Origin: Dechloromonas sp.
GTDB lineage: Bacteria > Pseudomonadota > Gammaproteobacteria > Burkholderiales > Rhodocyclaceae
Assembly (NCBI GenBank): GCA_028687035.1
Contig: JAQUAX010000001.1
Span: forward strand, 62,001 to 126,000
DNA length: 64,000 bases
Reading direction: 5' to 3'
Of the stretch, positions 17,550-24,955 are shown piece after piece. Numbering within the stretch: position 1 is the first letter of the stretch; each line of letters starts with the position of its first letter. The translations under genes and the position numbers were made by a program. Below the pieces are notes generated by a model that was not told the DNA's origin, searched no databases, and worked only from the letters and a program-made list of their open reading frames with translations.

Positions 17550-18718
17550 GCCGCCCCCAGCGCGGGCAGCGGTTCACCGGCGTCCACCTGCATTTTTCCG
17601 CGGCCGCTTTCCTTGGCCGCGTAGAGCGCGCGGTCGGCGCGCGTCATCAGCCGCTCCAGCGATTCGCCCGGCTGCAGCACGGCCAGCCCGCTGCTGAAAT
17701 CGAGCGGATGCCCCAGCTGCGCAACCAGTTCGGCCAGCTGGGCGCGCAGGTGGCGGTCGACCCGGCCGCCGGCTTCCGCGTCGCTGCCCGGCAGCAGCAG
17801 GCAGAACTCCTCGCCGCCGACCCGCGCCGCGACGTCGCTGGCCCGGCGCGAGCCGCCGAGCAGGCCGCTCAGGGCCTGCAGCGCGCGATCACCGGCCTTG
17901 TGGCCGTAGCTGTCGTTGATGCGCTTGAAAAAGTCGATGTCGACCATCAGCAGCGCCAGCGGCAGGCTGTAGCGGTTCGCGTTGGCGACCAGCGGCTGGG
18001 CGACCTCCAGCCAGCCCCGCCGGTTCAGCAGGCTGGTCAGCGGATCGGTGACCGCCTGCTGGTGCAGCGCGTTTTCGGCTTCCTCGTGCCAGCCGCCGAG
18101 GATCGCGAAATTGGCGATCAGGGGCACCAGGTTGGTCATCAGCATTGCAGCCACGTTCCAGGGATGCGGCGTCAGGAAGGTCGGGTAGAGATCCGTGAAT
18201 GCGCCGAGCAGGCCGCGGCCCAGCGTCAGCACCGCCATTGCCGCCATGCCGGCGGCGACAACGTACCGCCAGCGGCCGCGCAGCGTCGTCCGTGGCCGGA
18301 AGCAGGCGATCGCCAGCAGCACCAGCTGGGCGCTGAGCAGGAAGTTGGCCCAACCGACGCGCCAGGCGTAGTTGCCGAACAGCAGTGCGTAGCCCAGCGG
18401 CACCAGCCAGGCCAGGGTCCGGACGCCGCCCGCGAAACGGCGCGGGCCGAGCCAGCCGCCGAGCGCGTGGAAGAGCAGGCAGTGCGTGGCCGCGAAACCG
18501 CCGACGGCGAGCGTCGACAGCAGGTGGTCGAGCCAGGTTTCCGGCCACAGGTTGGAGCTGATCATGAAGATCCAGCTCGCCGCATGCGCGACCAGGCTCC
18601 AGCGCGCCGCATTGGCGGCCGCACCGAGGCGCGGCCCCATCACCGCGGGCGAAATCAGCGCCAGGGCGACGATGTTGACGACGGTGACGACGAGCAGGGT
18701 GTTGATGTCCAGCGGCAT
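17546..18718 (-). CDS. Membrane-bound diguanylate cyclase (GGDEF)
   Basis: Makes cyclic di-GMP. The 390-residue protein has six or seven predicted membrane helices in residues 5-210 and a GGDEF domain from about residue 222 (AVTDPLTSLLNRRGWLE). The active-site motif GGEEF is at 301-305 and a product-inhibition site RASD (292-295) stands five residues before it, so the cyclase should be active and feedback-regulated. VDIDFFKRINDSYGHKAGD supplies metal and GTP contacts. The start ATG begins MPLDINTLL; longer readings merge with the upstream gene in another frame. It is the first gene of a two-gene unit with the FadL-like porin. Confidence 0.93.
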   Translation of the reverse strand: MPLDINTLLVVTVVNIVALALISPAVMGPRLGAAANAARWSLVAHAASWIFMISSNLWPETWLDHLLSTLAVGGFAATHCLLFHALGGWLGPRRFAGGVRTLAWLVPLGYALLFGNYAWRVGWANFLLSAQLVLLAIACFRPRTTLRGRWRYVVAAGMAAMAVLTLGRGLLGAFTDLYPTFLTPHPWNVAAMLMTNLVPLIANFAILGGWHEEAENALHQQAVTDPLTSLLNRRGWLEVAQPLVANANRYSLPLALLMVDIDFFKRINDSYGHKAGDRALQALSGLLGGSRRASDVAARVGGEEFCLLLPGSDAEAGGRVDRHLRAQLAELVAQLGHPLDFSSGLAVLQPGESLERLMTRADRALYAAKESGRGKMQVDAGEPLPALGAA

Positions 18719-18825
18719 GGCCGCATTAGAGCGTGACGCTCCGGAAATTGGCAAGTGTCCGCTGGTGCTGCCCGCCCGCGTGCCGCGAGCCCGGACCGGC
18801 CGCAGCGCTCCGGCCGGCCGGCGTG

Positions 18826-19353
18826 TCAGCCGGTTTTCCGCTTCAGGGTCAGCGACACGATGAAGGGGAATTCCTCGTCGGCCGTCCGGACGATGCGGAA
18901 CCCGGGGCCGACGGCCCGGGCGATGGATTCGGTCAGCGCATCGAGGTCGACCGCTTCGCAGCGCAGGTCGGCAGTGATGCGGTTTCCGTCTTCGTACACC
19001 GGGAAGTCGGAGCACCCCGCCGGCTTGATCGCCTGATCGTAAACCCGGCAGCAGGCCCCCGCGTCGTCGTAGGCCGGGCAGGGCTTGCCGTGGACGTAGT
19101 AGAGCCCGCCGGCCTCGCGGATCTCCCGGGGGCCCTTGCCCGCCGCGAGCCGCCGGTCGAAGGCCGGGCGCGATTCGTCGAGCCGCCAGAACGACTTGAT
19201 CTGCTTCCATTCCAGTTCGAGCACGAGCGATTCGAGCTTGCAGCAGGGCTTCGCGCACTCGGGGCAGTGCGGGATCACCGCGGCGGCCTGGTAGGCGGCG
19301 GCAGCGGCGGCGAGTTCTCCGGCCAGCCGGGGGCGTGGCTTGCGGCGGCTCAT
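18826..19353 (-). CDS. YkgJ-type cysteine-cluster protein
   Basis: A 175-residue cytoplasmic protein with cysteine clusters of the YkgJ/CxxCxxCC superfamily, thought to bind zinc or iron. Clusters are CPECAKPCC near residue 30, KPCPAYDDAGACCRVY near 92-107, AGCSDFP near 115 and one more Cys in ADLRCEAVD. This cysteine pattern closely follows family members, which have no firm biochemical role. The ATG at 19353 gives MSRRKPRPRLAGELAAAA; an upstream in-frame extension is low-complexity. It stands alone, upstream of and in the same direction as the diguanylate cyclase gene (107-base gap). Confidence 0.87.
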   Translation of the reverse strand: MSRRKPRPRLAGELAAAAAAYQAAAVIPHCPECAKPCCKLESLVLELEWKQIKSFWRLDESRPAFDRRLAAGKGPREIREAGGLYYVHGKPCPAYDDAGACCRVYDQAIKPAGCSDFPVYEDGNRITADLRCEAVDLDALTESIARAVGPGFRIVRTADEEFPFIVSLTLKRKTG

Positions 19354-19651
19354 CGGAGGACCGACCGGGACGGGGCGCTGCAGGGATGAAGTTGGATCAC
19401 GGCAATGGACTGGGCGGGTGAAAGTGGGCGACGGGGCGGCCGTCGCGGCAGGGACATGATGCGCAGGCCGGCAGTATACGATCAATGGCCGCCGTCGGCC
19501 CCGCGCACTTGCCGGCAGTTTGCGCCGGATGCCCGAAACGCCCACCAGGAGCGGGCTTGGGCCGGGCCTCGTCATTCTTCTTCCGGTTTCGTTGTCCGTG
19601 GCCTAGATTGAGGTTGACCGGTACTTATCCACGGCCGGTGGAGAGAAGATC

Positions 19652-19795
19652 ATGGGAAAAGCTCACGAAACAGCCAAGGAAGCCCGCAAGCTCCCGGCGC
19701 AGACGCCGAAGGAAAAGCGGATGACCAAGCACGCAAGGAAGCAGCCGATCGGCAGTCCTCCGTTCATGGGACATCATCACCTTGCGACGCATTGA
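19652..19795 (+). CDS. 47-residue basic protein of unknown function
   Basis: A short gene with all expected marks: GGAGAG Shine-Dalgarno 7 bases before the ATG, an uninterrupted 47-codon frame and a strong intrinsic terminator 20 bases after the stop. The product is very basic (MGKAHETAKEARKLPAQTPK at the start, then KEKRMTKHARKQP) with a His-containing end (FMGHHHLATH). I do not recognise a domain. Lys/Arg-rich proteins of this size often bind nucleic acid, but nothing here proves it. Confidence 0.7.
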   Translation: MGKAHETAKEARKLPAQTPKEKRMTKHARKQPIGSPPFMGHHHLATH

Positions 19796-19814
19796 ACGTT
19801 GAAACGGACAAGGG

Positions 19815-19845
19815 CGAAAGGCCGGCGAGAGCCGGCCTTTCGTTT
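19815..19845 (+). terminator. Intrinsic terminator after the 47-residue gene
   Basis: Perfect 12-base stem (19815-19826 with 19831-19842), GAGA tetraloop, then TTTGT. This is a strong Rho-independent terminator for the small upstream gene. Confidence 0.72.
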
Positions 19846-19898
19846 GTCGGCGAGGCTGGCGTGCGACCCGGCCGGATGCCCGGATCGCCGATTCCTGA

Positions 19899-19904
19899 TA
19901 AAGT
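19899..19904 (+). promoter_or_regulatory. Candidate -10 element before the 60-residue gene
   Basis: TAAAGT in the context TGATAAAGTCGC, about 30 bases before the ATG at 19934. Similar elements (ATAAAATCCG, ATAGAATTCG) precede two other genes in this window. No clear -35 partner. Confidence 0.3.
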
Positions 19905-19933
19905 CGCGGCCTTTTCCGATTCGACTCCGCGTT

Positions 19934-20116
19934 ATGAAGCAAGCCAAGCGCCGCACCAGCTATCCCGAAATTTCCCTGCCGACCGGACTCGATGCGATCG
20001 TCGATGCCGAAGTCCAGGACAAGGGATACAGCAACCACCCGGAGGCGATGAAGGAATTCAGCGCCTACCTTCGCCGCGCGGTCGCCTTCGAGCGCCGGCA
20101 GCGTTACGGCCGCTGA
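19934..20116 (+). CDS. 60-residue hypothetical protein
   Basis: Small basic protein starting MKQAKRRTSYPEISLPTGLD and ending RRAVAFERRQRYGR. No domain recognised. The middle (DAEVQDKGYSNHPEAMKEFSAYLRR) is probably helical. The ATG was chosen because it lies downstream of a good -10 element; in-frame codons before it overlap the preceding terminator. It has its own promoter candidate, and the coding pattern matches neighbouring genes. Existence as a gene is probable, function unknown. Confidence 0.55.
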   Translation: MKQAKRRTSYPEISLPTGLDAIVDAEVQDKGYSNHPEAMKEFSAYLRRAVAFERRQRYGR

Positions 20117-20211
20117 GCGGTTCGCGCGGCGGGGTCGCTGCGCGCGCCGTCCGGCCGGGCAGACCTGATCTGCCGCCGCGCCGGCCAGTCCGGCCTACGG
20201 GCTGTTTCGCA

Positions 20212-20217
20212 TAAAAT
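20212..20217 (+). promoter_or_regulatory. Candidate -10 element before the 321-residue gene
   Basis: TAAAAT in CATAAAATCCGC, 130 bases upstream of the start at 20347, implying a 5' leader of about 120 bases. The rest of 20117-20346 shows no further gene or clear structure. Confidence 0.33.
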
Positions 20218-20346
20218 CCGCCCCATTTTCGTCCGGCAGCATTCCTTCCCGGCGGCAACGCCGCGGCGACGAATGCTGGCCGTCGCCCCGTGCACGGGAC
20301 GGCTCGCCAAGGCGGGCCCGCGTCCGGGGAATGACCATCGAGCATC

Positions 20347-21312
20347 ATGGCTAGAGCATCGAGCAAAAAACAGGAACAACTGACTTTCCCCGAACTGGAA
20401 CTGCTTCCGGAGGAAGCGGCGGCGCCGGCCGGCCGTGCGGATGCCATGGATTCGTTTGCGCGGTCGACGGTGCTGACCGGGCCGATTTCCGGGGCGCCGA
20501 GCGGGGACGCTGCGCAGGGCGCCGAACTTCCGCGGCCGTCCCGCAAGCGCACGGCCAGGGCGCGGGTCGAACTGGTCCGGGTGGCGGCGGTCGAGCCCGA
20601 ATTGCCGGCACCGGCGGCGATCGAACCGGCTGCGGCCGATCAGCCGGCGGCGTCCGCCGGGGATGAAGCGGGCGCCGGGCCCGCAGCAGGCGCCGGCGCG
20701 TCGGCCGGCGATGAGGCCGGGGCGGATGCCCCGCCTGCCGTCGCTGCGCCCGCGCTGCCGGCCGCCCCGCCGCAGATCGGGGCAGCAACCGGGGAAAATC
20801 CGGCCGGCTGGCGGACGCATCTGAAAACCGGAGCTCATGTCTCGACGCTGCTGGCGTCGCTGGTCGTCGTCGTCGCGGTGCTGGCCGGCCTGCAGCAGTT
20901 CGCCGAGACCCAGCGCGTCCAGCGCGAATCCATCGTCGCCCGCCAGGCGCTGCTGGTGCGGGAGGGCGAGGTGCGGGCCGTCGAGTCCAATGCCCGGGCC
21001 GCGGACCTGTTCATCAAGTACAACGACCTGGTCCAGCAGCTCAACGCGATGCCGGCCCGGAACGCACGGCGCGACGGACGCTACTGGAAGGAGGGGCTGG
21101 CCGTCGGCCTGCTCGAATCCCTGTTCAACCTGACCCGCGGCGACCGCGACTGGGAAGCCAGCATCGCCTGGTCGCTCGAGCGGCATGCGCGCTTCGTCCG
21201 CGAGCAGCGCCTGCCCTGCGCGACGTATTCGGACGAATTCGTCCGTTTCGTCGAAAAGAGCCTGGCGGTCCGGCGGGCGGCGCTGTGCCGCGACGGCGCG
21301 ACGCCGGGGTAA
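20347..21312 (+). CDS. Single-pass membrane protein with Ala/Pro-rich N-terminal half, unknown
   Basis: Unrecognised protein of 321 residues. Residues 1-150 are predicted cytoplasmic and disordered, rich in Ala, Pro, Glu and Gly, with an imperfect tandem repeat ASAGDEAGA (about 102-110 and 118-126). One membrane helix spans about 165-185 (VSTLLASLVVVVAVLAGLQQF). The C-terminal 135 residues are folded-looking (REGEVRAVESNARAADLFIKYNDLVQQLN, then SLFNLTRGDRDWEASIAWSLERHARFV) and resemble the membrane-proximal region of uncharacterised single-pass proteins. Shine-Dalgarno is weak. It is monocistronic between the 60-residue gene and the convergent pirin gene. Confidence 0.75.
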   Translation: MARASSKKQEQLTFPELELLPEEAAAPAGRADAMDSFARSTVLTGPISGAPSGDAAQGAELPRPSRKRTARARVELVRVAAVEPELPAPAAIEPAAADQPAASAGDEAGAGPAAGAGASAGDEAGADAPPAVAAPALPAAPPQIGAATGENPAGWRTHLKTGAHVSTLLASLVVVVAVLAGLQQFAETQRVQRESIVARQALLVREGEVRAVESNARAADLFIKYNDLVQQLNAMPARNARRDGRYWKEGLAVGLLESLFNLTRGDRDWEASIAWSLERHARFVREQRLPCATYSDEFVRFVEKSLAVRRAALCRDGATPG

Positions 21313-21402
21313 ACGGCCGGAATCGCCCGTTTTTTGGGCGGTCCGGCAAATTTTCCGTCGATTCAGTCGCTTGGCGGCACGCTCCAGTCCGCTTCCCCAG
21401 AC

Positions 21403-21411
21403 TTATCCACA
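21403..21411 (+). other. Perfect DnaA-box nonamer
   Basis: TTATCCACA matches the strong DnaA box exactly, between the convergent 321-residue and pirin genes. A one-mismatch copy, TTATCCACG, lies at 19625-19633. There is no cluster and no AT-rich unwinding region, so this is not an origin; it could titrate DnaA or be chance. Confidence 0.3.
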
Positions 21412-21468
21412 GCTTCCGGGGATAAACCGGGCGCGCCGCCCGCCCGGGCGACGGGCGGGAAGGGCGCT

Positions 21469-22362
21469 TCAGTCCCGGTTCAGCGAGCGGACGGCGGCAG
21501 CCTCGAAACGACCGGCCCGGTAGTCGGCGACCGCTGCGTGGATTTCGTCGGTGGTGTTCATCACGAACGGGCCCCATTGCGCGATCGGCTGCTTCAGCGG
21601 CCGGCCTGCGACCAGGATCAGCCGCGTGTCGCCGGCGGCGGCCAGTTCGACCCCGTCGCCGCCGTCGTTGGCGAGGATCGCCATCTGCGCGTCGCCGACC
21701 TCGCTGCCGCCGATCGCGGCCCGTCCGCGGTAAACGTAGGCGAAGGCGTTGAAATCGGCCGGGATGGCCTGGGCGAACGCGGTGCCGGCCGGTAGATGGA
21801 CGTCGAGGTAGAGCGGTTCGGTATGCGGCCGCTGCACGGCGCCGGCGACGCCGTGGCTGGCGCCGGCCAGCACGCGGACGCGGACGCCGTCCGGCGTGAC
21901 GAATTCCGGAATCTGCGCCGACGGGATGTCGCGGTAGCTCGGCGCGCACAGCTTGTCGGCCGCCGGCAGGTTCAGCCACAGCTGGAAGCCTTCCATCAGG
22001 CCGTCCTGCTGTTCCGGCATCTCGGAATGGACGAGGCCGCTGCCGGCCGTCATCCACTGCGCGCCGCCCGGGCCGAGCAGGCCCTCGTTGCCGGCGCTGT
22101 CGCGATGCCGCATGCAGCCGGCCAGCATGTAGGTGACCGTCTCGAAGCCGCGGTGCGGATGGTCGGGAAAGCCGCCGATGTAGTCGTCCGGATTCTCGTT
22201 GCGGAAGGCGTCGAGCATCAGGAAGGGATCGAGCCGGCGCTGCAGGTCCTGGGTCAGCACCCGGGTCAGGCGCACGCCGGCGCCGTCCGAGGTGGCGACG
22301 CCGCGGACCACGCGTTCGACGCGGCGGCTGCGCTGCAGCGGGCTGGTTTCAATGCGGTTCAT
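21469..22362 (-). CDS. Pirin family protein
   Basis: Bicupin of the pirin family, 297 residues. The N-terminal cupin has the metal-binding motif FPDHPHRGFETVTYML (about residues 64-80) with two His, then AQWMTAGSGLVHSEMP containing the further His and Glu ligands. The C-terminal pirin domain spans about 175-280. Some pirins are quercetin dioxygenases and others act as regulators; the metal ligands here are intact. It follows azoR after 20 bases in one transcript and is opposite a LysR gene, so it probably belongs to a quinone or electrophile response. Confidence 0.92.
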   Translation of the reverse strand: MNRIETSPLQRSRRVERVVRGVATSDGAGVRLTRVLTQDLQRRLDPFLMLDAFRNENPDDYIGGFPDHPHRGFETVTYMLAGCMRHRDSAGNEGLLGPGGAQWMTAGSGLVHSEMPEQQDGLMEGFQLWLNLPAADKLCAPSYRDIPSAQIPEFVTPDGVRVRVLAGASHGVAGAVQRPHTEPLYLDVHLPAGTAFAQAIPADFNAFAYVYRGRAAIGGSEVGDAQMAILANDGGDGVELAAAGDTRLILVAGRPLKQPIAQWGPFVMNTTDEIHAAVADYRAGRFEAAAVRSLNRD

Positions 22363-22382
22363 GGCGTCGTCTCCGTCGGGGT

Positions 22383-22982
22383 TCAGGCCAGCGCGGCCTC
22401 GATTTCGGCTTCGGCCTGCGCGAACGCGCGGTTGGCCGAGTCGGCGCCCAGCGCCAGGCCTTCGGCATAGACGAAGCGGACGTCGGTCATGCCGAGGAAG
22501 GCCAGCACGTTCTTCAGGTAGGGCACCTGCGAATCGGCCGGGGTGTCGCGGTACAGTCCGCCGCGGGCCAGCGCGACATAAACCGTCTTGCCCTTGAGCA
22601 GGCCTTCCGGGCCTTCGGCGGTGTAGCGGAAGGTGACGCCGGCGCGGGCGATCGCGTCGATCCAGGTCTTCAGCTGCACGGGCACGCCGAAGTTGTACAT
22701 CGGCACGCCGAGCACGATGACGTCGGCGCCCTGGACCTGGGCGATCAGCGCGTCGTCGAGGGCGACGCGCGCCGCCTGTTCCGGCGTGCGCTGGTCGGCC
22801 GGCGTGAACAGCGCGCCCAGCGCCGGTTCGTCGAGCACCGGGTGCGGTTCGGCGGCCAGGTCGCGGACGGTCAGGACCGCCTGCGGGTCGCGGGCGACCA
22901 GGCGCTGCGCGATGGCGTCGGCCAGGCGGGTGGAATTGGCGCCGTTCGAGCGGGCGCTGGCGTTGATCTGCAGAATGTTCAT
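22383..22982 (-). CDS. azoR: FMN-dependent NADH-azoreductase
   Basis: Flavodoxin-like quinone/azo reductase of 199 residues, the normal AzoR length. Family motifs are [19 protein letters not shown] (phosphate loop for FMN), [32 protein letters not shown] and [15 protein letters not shown]. It reduces quinones and azo compounds with NADH in the cytoplasm. It is divergent from a LysR gene, with 137 bases between starts holding a perfect 22-base palindrome. The start ATG is preceded by AAGGAGAACACG. Confidence 0.95.
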   Translation of the reverse strand: MNILQINASARSNGANSTRLADAIAQRLVARDPQAVLTVRDLAAEPHPVLDEPALGALFTPADQRTPEQAARVALDDALIAQVQGADVIVLGVPMYNFGVPVQLKTWIDAIARAGVTFRYTAEGPEGLLKGKTVYVALARGGLYRDTPADSQVPYLKNVLAFLGMTDVRFVYAEGLALGADSANRAFAQAEAEIEAALA

Positions 22983-23088
22983 CGTGTTCTCCTTCAGAAT
23001 GTCCGGTTTCGGGGCCGGCTGGATCGTCGACCGTTGGAGCCATTGTATTGGTGAAAATCTGCTCCGATAAGCCGTCGATATGGGTATC

Positions 23089-23110
23089 ATTGTTCCATAT
23101 TCGGAACAAT
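23089..23110. promoter_or_regulatory. Palindromic operator upstream of the LysR gene
   Basis: Perfect 8-base inverted repeat ATTGTTCC-N6-GGAACAAT, containing the T-N11-A core expected of LysR sites. It ends only 9 bases before the LysR start and 107 bases from azoR. Position suggests autorepression of the regulator and activation or repression of azoR-pirin. Confidence 0.62.
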
Positions 23111-23119
23111 TGGAACGCC

Positions 23120-24073
23120 ATGAGCCTGGATGCCAACGACCTGATCCTGTTTGCCCGCGTCGTCGAAGCGGGTAGTTTCGCCGGTGCCGCGGAGCGCACC
23201 GGGCTGCCGAAATCGACGCTGTCGCGGCGCATCGGCGGGCTCGAGGCGCGCCTGGGCGAGCGCCTGCTGGTGCGCAGCACCCGCCGGCTGGCGGTCACCG
23301 ATTTCGGCGAGCGCCTGCTCGACCACGCCCGCCGCCTGCTCGAGGAAACCGAGGCGGCGACCGCGCTGGCGCTGCACAGCCAGGCGACGCCGCGCGGGCG
23401 GTTGCGCGTCGCGCTGCCGCCGGATTTCGTCGAACTGGACCTGACGCTTTTCCTGATGCGCTTCGCCGCCACCTATCCGGAGGTCAGCCTGGAACTCGAC
23501 CTGTCGCCGCGCCGCGTCGACCTGCTGGCCGAGCGTTTCGACCTGGCGATCCGGGCGGCCAGCCAGCTGCCCGACGACAGCACGCTGGTCGCCCGCCAGC
23601 TGATCCAGCTCGACAACGGGCTGTACGCCAGCCCGGCCTACCTGGCCCGCTACGGCGAACCGGCGGAGCCGGCCGAACTCGTGCGCCACGTCGGCCTGCG
23701 CCTGGTCGGCGGCAACGGCGAGCCGCTGCCCTGGCGGCTGTCGCGCGGCAGCGAGCGCTGGGAAGGCATGCCGGACGGGCCGCTGGCCGCCAATTCGCTG
23801 GGCCTGCAGCGCAACCTGGCGGTGCACGGCATGGGCATCGTCGGCTTGTCGGAAGGCTTCGCCCGGCCCTGGGTGGCGCAGGGGATGCTGCGCCGGGTGC
23901 TGCCGGAATGGCGGCTGCCGACGGTGACCATCTGGTGCGTGACGCCGGGCCGCCGGCTGCTGCCGACGCGGACGACGGCCTTCATCGGGATGCTGCGCGA
24001 CATGCTGGCCGAATCGGCCGGCGCCGGGACGGAAATGCCCGGCGGATCGCGGTCGACCGCGCCGGGCGGATGA
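23120..24073 (+). CDS. LysR-family regulator (divergent from azoR-pirin)
   Basis: LysR-type regulator of 317 residues. The winged helix-turn-helix is at about 6-65 ([43 protein letters not shown]), and the effector-binding domain runs from about 90 ([20 protein letters not shown]). It belongs by sequence style to the DmlR/AaeR-like branch that commonly controls adjacent detoxification or reductase genes. The start is the ATG just after the palindrome; an upstream in-frame extension crosses that operator and is rejected. Its target is probably the azoR-pirin pair. It is convergent with fpr, 7 bases apart. Confidence 0.9.
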   Translation: MSLDANDLILFARVVEAGSFAGAAERTGLPKSTLSRRIGGLEARLGERLLVRSTRRLAVTDFGERLLDHARRLLEETEAATALALHSQATPRGRLRVALPPDFVELDLTLFLMRFAATYPEVSLELDLSPRRVDLLAERFDLAIRAASQLPDDSTLVARQLIQLDNGLYASPAYLARYGEPAEPAELVRHVGLRLVGGNGEPLPWRLSRGSERWEGMPDGPLAANSLGLQRNLAVHGMGIVGLSEGFARPWVAQGMLRRVLPEWRLPTVTIWCVTPGRRLLPTRTTAFIGMLRDMLAESAGAGTEMPGGSRSTAPGG

Positions 24074-24080
24074 AAACCGC

Positions 24081-24857
24081 CTACTGCTCGACGAAGGCGC
24101 GTTCTATCACGTAATCGCCGGCTTCGCCGATGTGCGGCGAAATCCGGAAGCCGAAGCCGTCGAGCATGGCCGAGATTTCCTTCAGCATGGCCGGGCTGCC
24201 GCAGATCATGCCGCGGTCGGTCGCCGGGTCGAGCGGCGCTTCGCCGATGTCGTCGAACAGCTTGCCCGACACGATCAGGTCGGTCTGCCGGCCTTCGTTG
24301 CGGAAGGGCTCGCGGGTCACGGTCGGGTAGTAGATCAGCTTGTCGCGGATTTCGTCGCCGAGGTATTCGTGCTCCTTCAGGTCGTTCTCGATGTAGTCGT
24401 GGTAGGCCAGTTCGTTGGTCCAGCGCACGCCGTGGATCAGGATGACCTTCTCGAAGCGCTCGTAGGTTTCCGGATCGTGAATCAGGCTCATGAACGGGGC
24501 GAGGCCGGTGCCGGTGGCGAACAGGAACAGGCGCTTGCCCGGCTTCAGGTCGCGCAGCACCAGCGTGCCGGTCGGCTTGCGGCTGACCAGCAGCTTGTCG
24601 CCCGGCTGCAGGTGCTGCAGGCGCGAGGTCAGCGGGCCATCCTGGACCTTGATGCTGAAGAATTCCAGGTGCTCCTCGTAATTGGCGCTGGCGACGCTGT
24701 AGGCGCGCATCAGCGGGCGGCCGTTCACTTCCAGGCCGATCATCACGAACTGGCCGTTGATGAAGCGCAGGCCGGGATCGCGCGAGGTGCGGAAGGTGAA
24801 CAGGCTGTCGTTCCAGTGATGCACGGAAAGGACGGTTTCGGTGTGGAAGGCGCTCAT
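24081..24857 (-). CDS. fpr: Ferredoxin/flavodoxin-NADP reductase
   Basis: FAD enzyme of 258 residues exchanging electrons between NADPH and ferredoxin or flavodoxin. FAD-binding motifs are LMRAYSVASANYEEHLEFFS (RxYS) and LQPGDKLLVSRKPTGTL. The NADP-binding portion has LFATGTGLAPFMSLI and GMICGSPAMLKEISAML, and the C-terminus ends YVIERAFVEQ, as in subclass I bacterial FPRs. The start was placed at MSAFHTETV, preceded by a GAGG-like site; the 16-codon longer form has no support. It is divergent from a LysR gene in an arrangement known for fprA-finR in pseudomonads. Confidence 0.95.
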   Translation of the reverse strand: MSAFHTETVLSVHHWNDSLFTFRTSRDPGLRFINGQFVMIGLEVNGRPLMRAYSVASANYEEHLEFFSIKVQDGPLTSRLQHLQPGDKLLVSRKPTGTLVLRDLKPGKRLFLFATGTGLAPFMSLIHDPETYERFEKVILIHGVRWTNELAYHDYIENDLKEHEYLGDEIRDKLIYYPTVTREPFRNEGRQTDLIVSGKLFDDIGEAPLDPATDRGMICGSPAMLKEISAMLDGFGFRISPHIGEAGDYVIERAFVEQ

Positions 24858-24902
24858 CGCGGAAGGCTCGGCAGGAATCGAATGCACGCATGCTAGCCTT
24901 GG

Positions 24903-24948
24903 CAATCGATCAACTAAAGCTGATAATTTCCATATATGTTATCGATTG
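24903..24948. promoter_or_regulatory. Inverted repeat in the fpr-LysR intergenic region
   Basis: CAATCGAT (24903-24910) and ATCGATTG (24941-24948) form a perfect inverted repeat 30 bases apart within an AT-rich 98-base divergent promoter. Spacing is close to four helical turns, suiting a LysR tetramer. Confidence 0.45.
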
Positions 24949-24955
24949 GATCGAT

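Noticed and set aside
19621..21411. Replication origin suggested by two DnaA-box-like nonamers
   Set aside because: Only one perfect and one imperfect box 1.8 kb apart, no AT-rich unwinding region and no dnaA, parAB or gidA genes.
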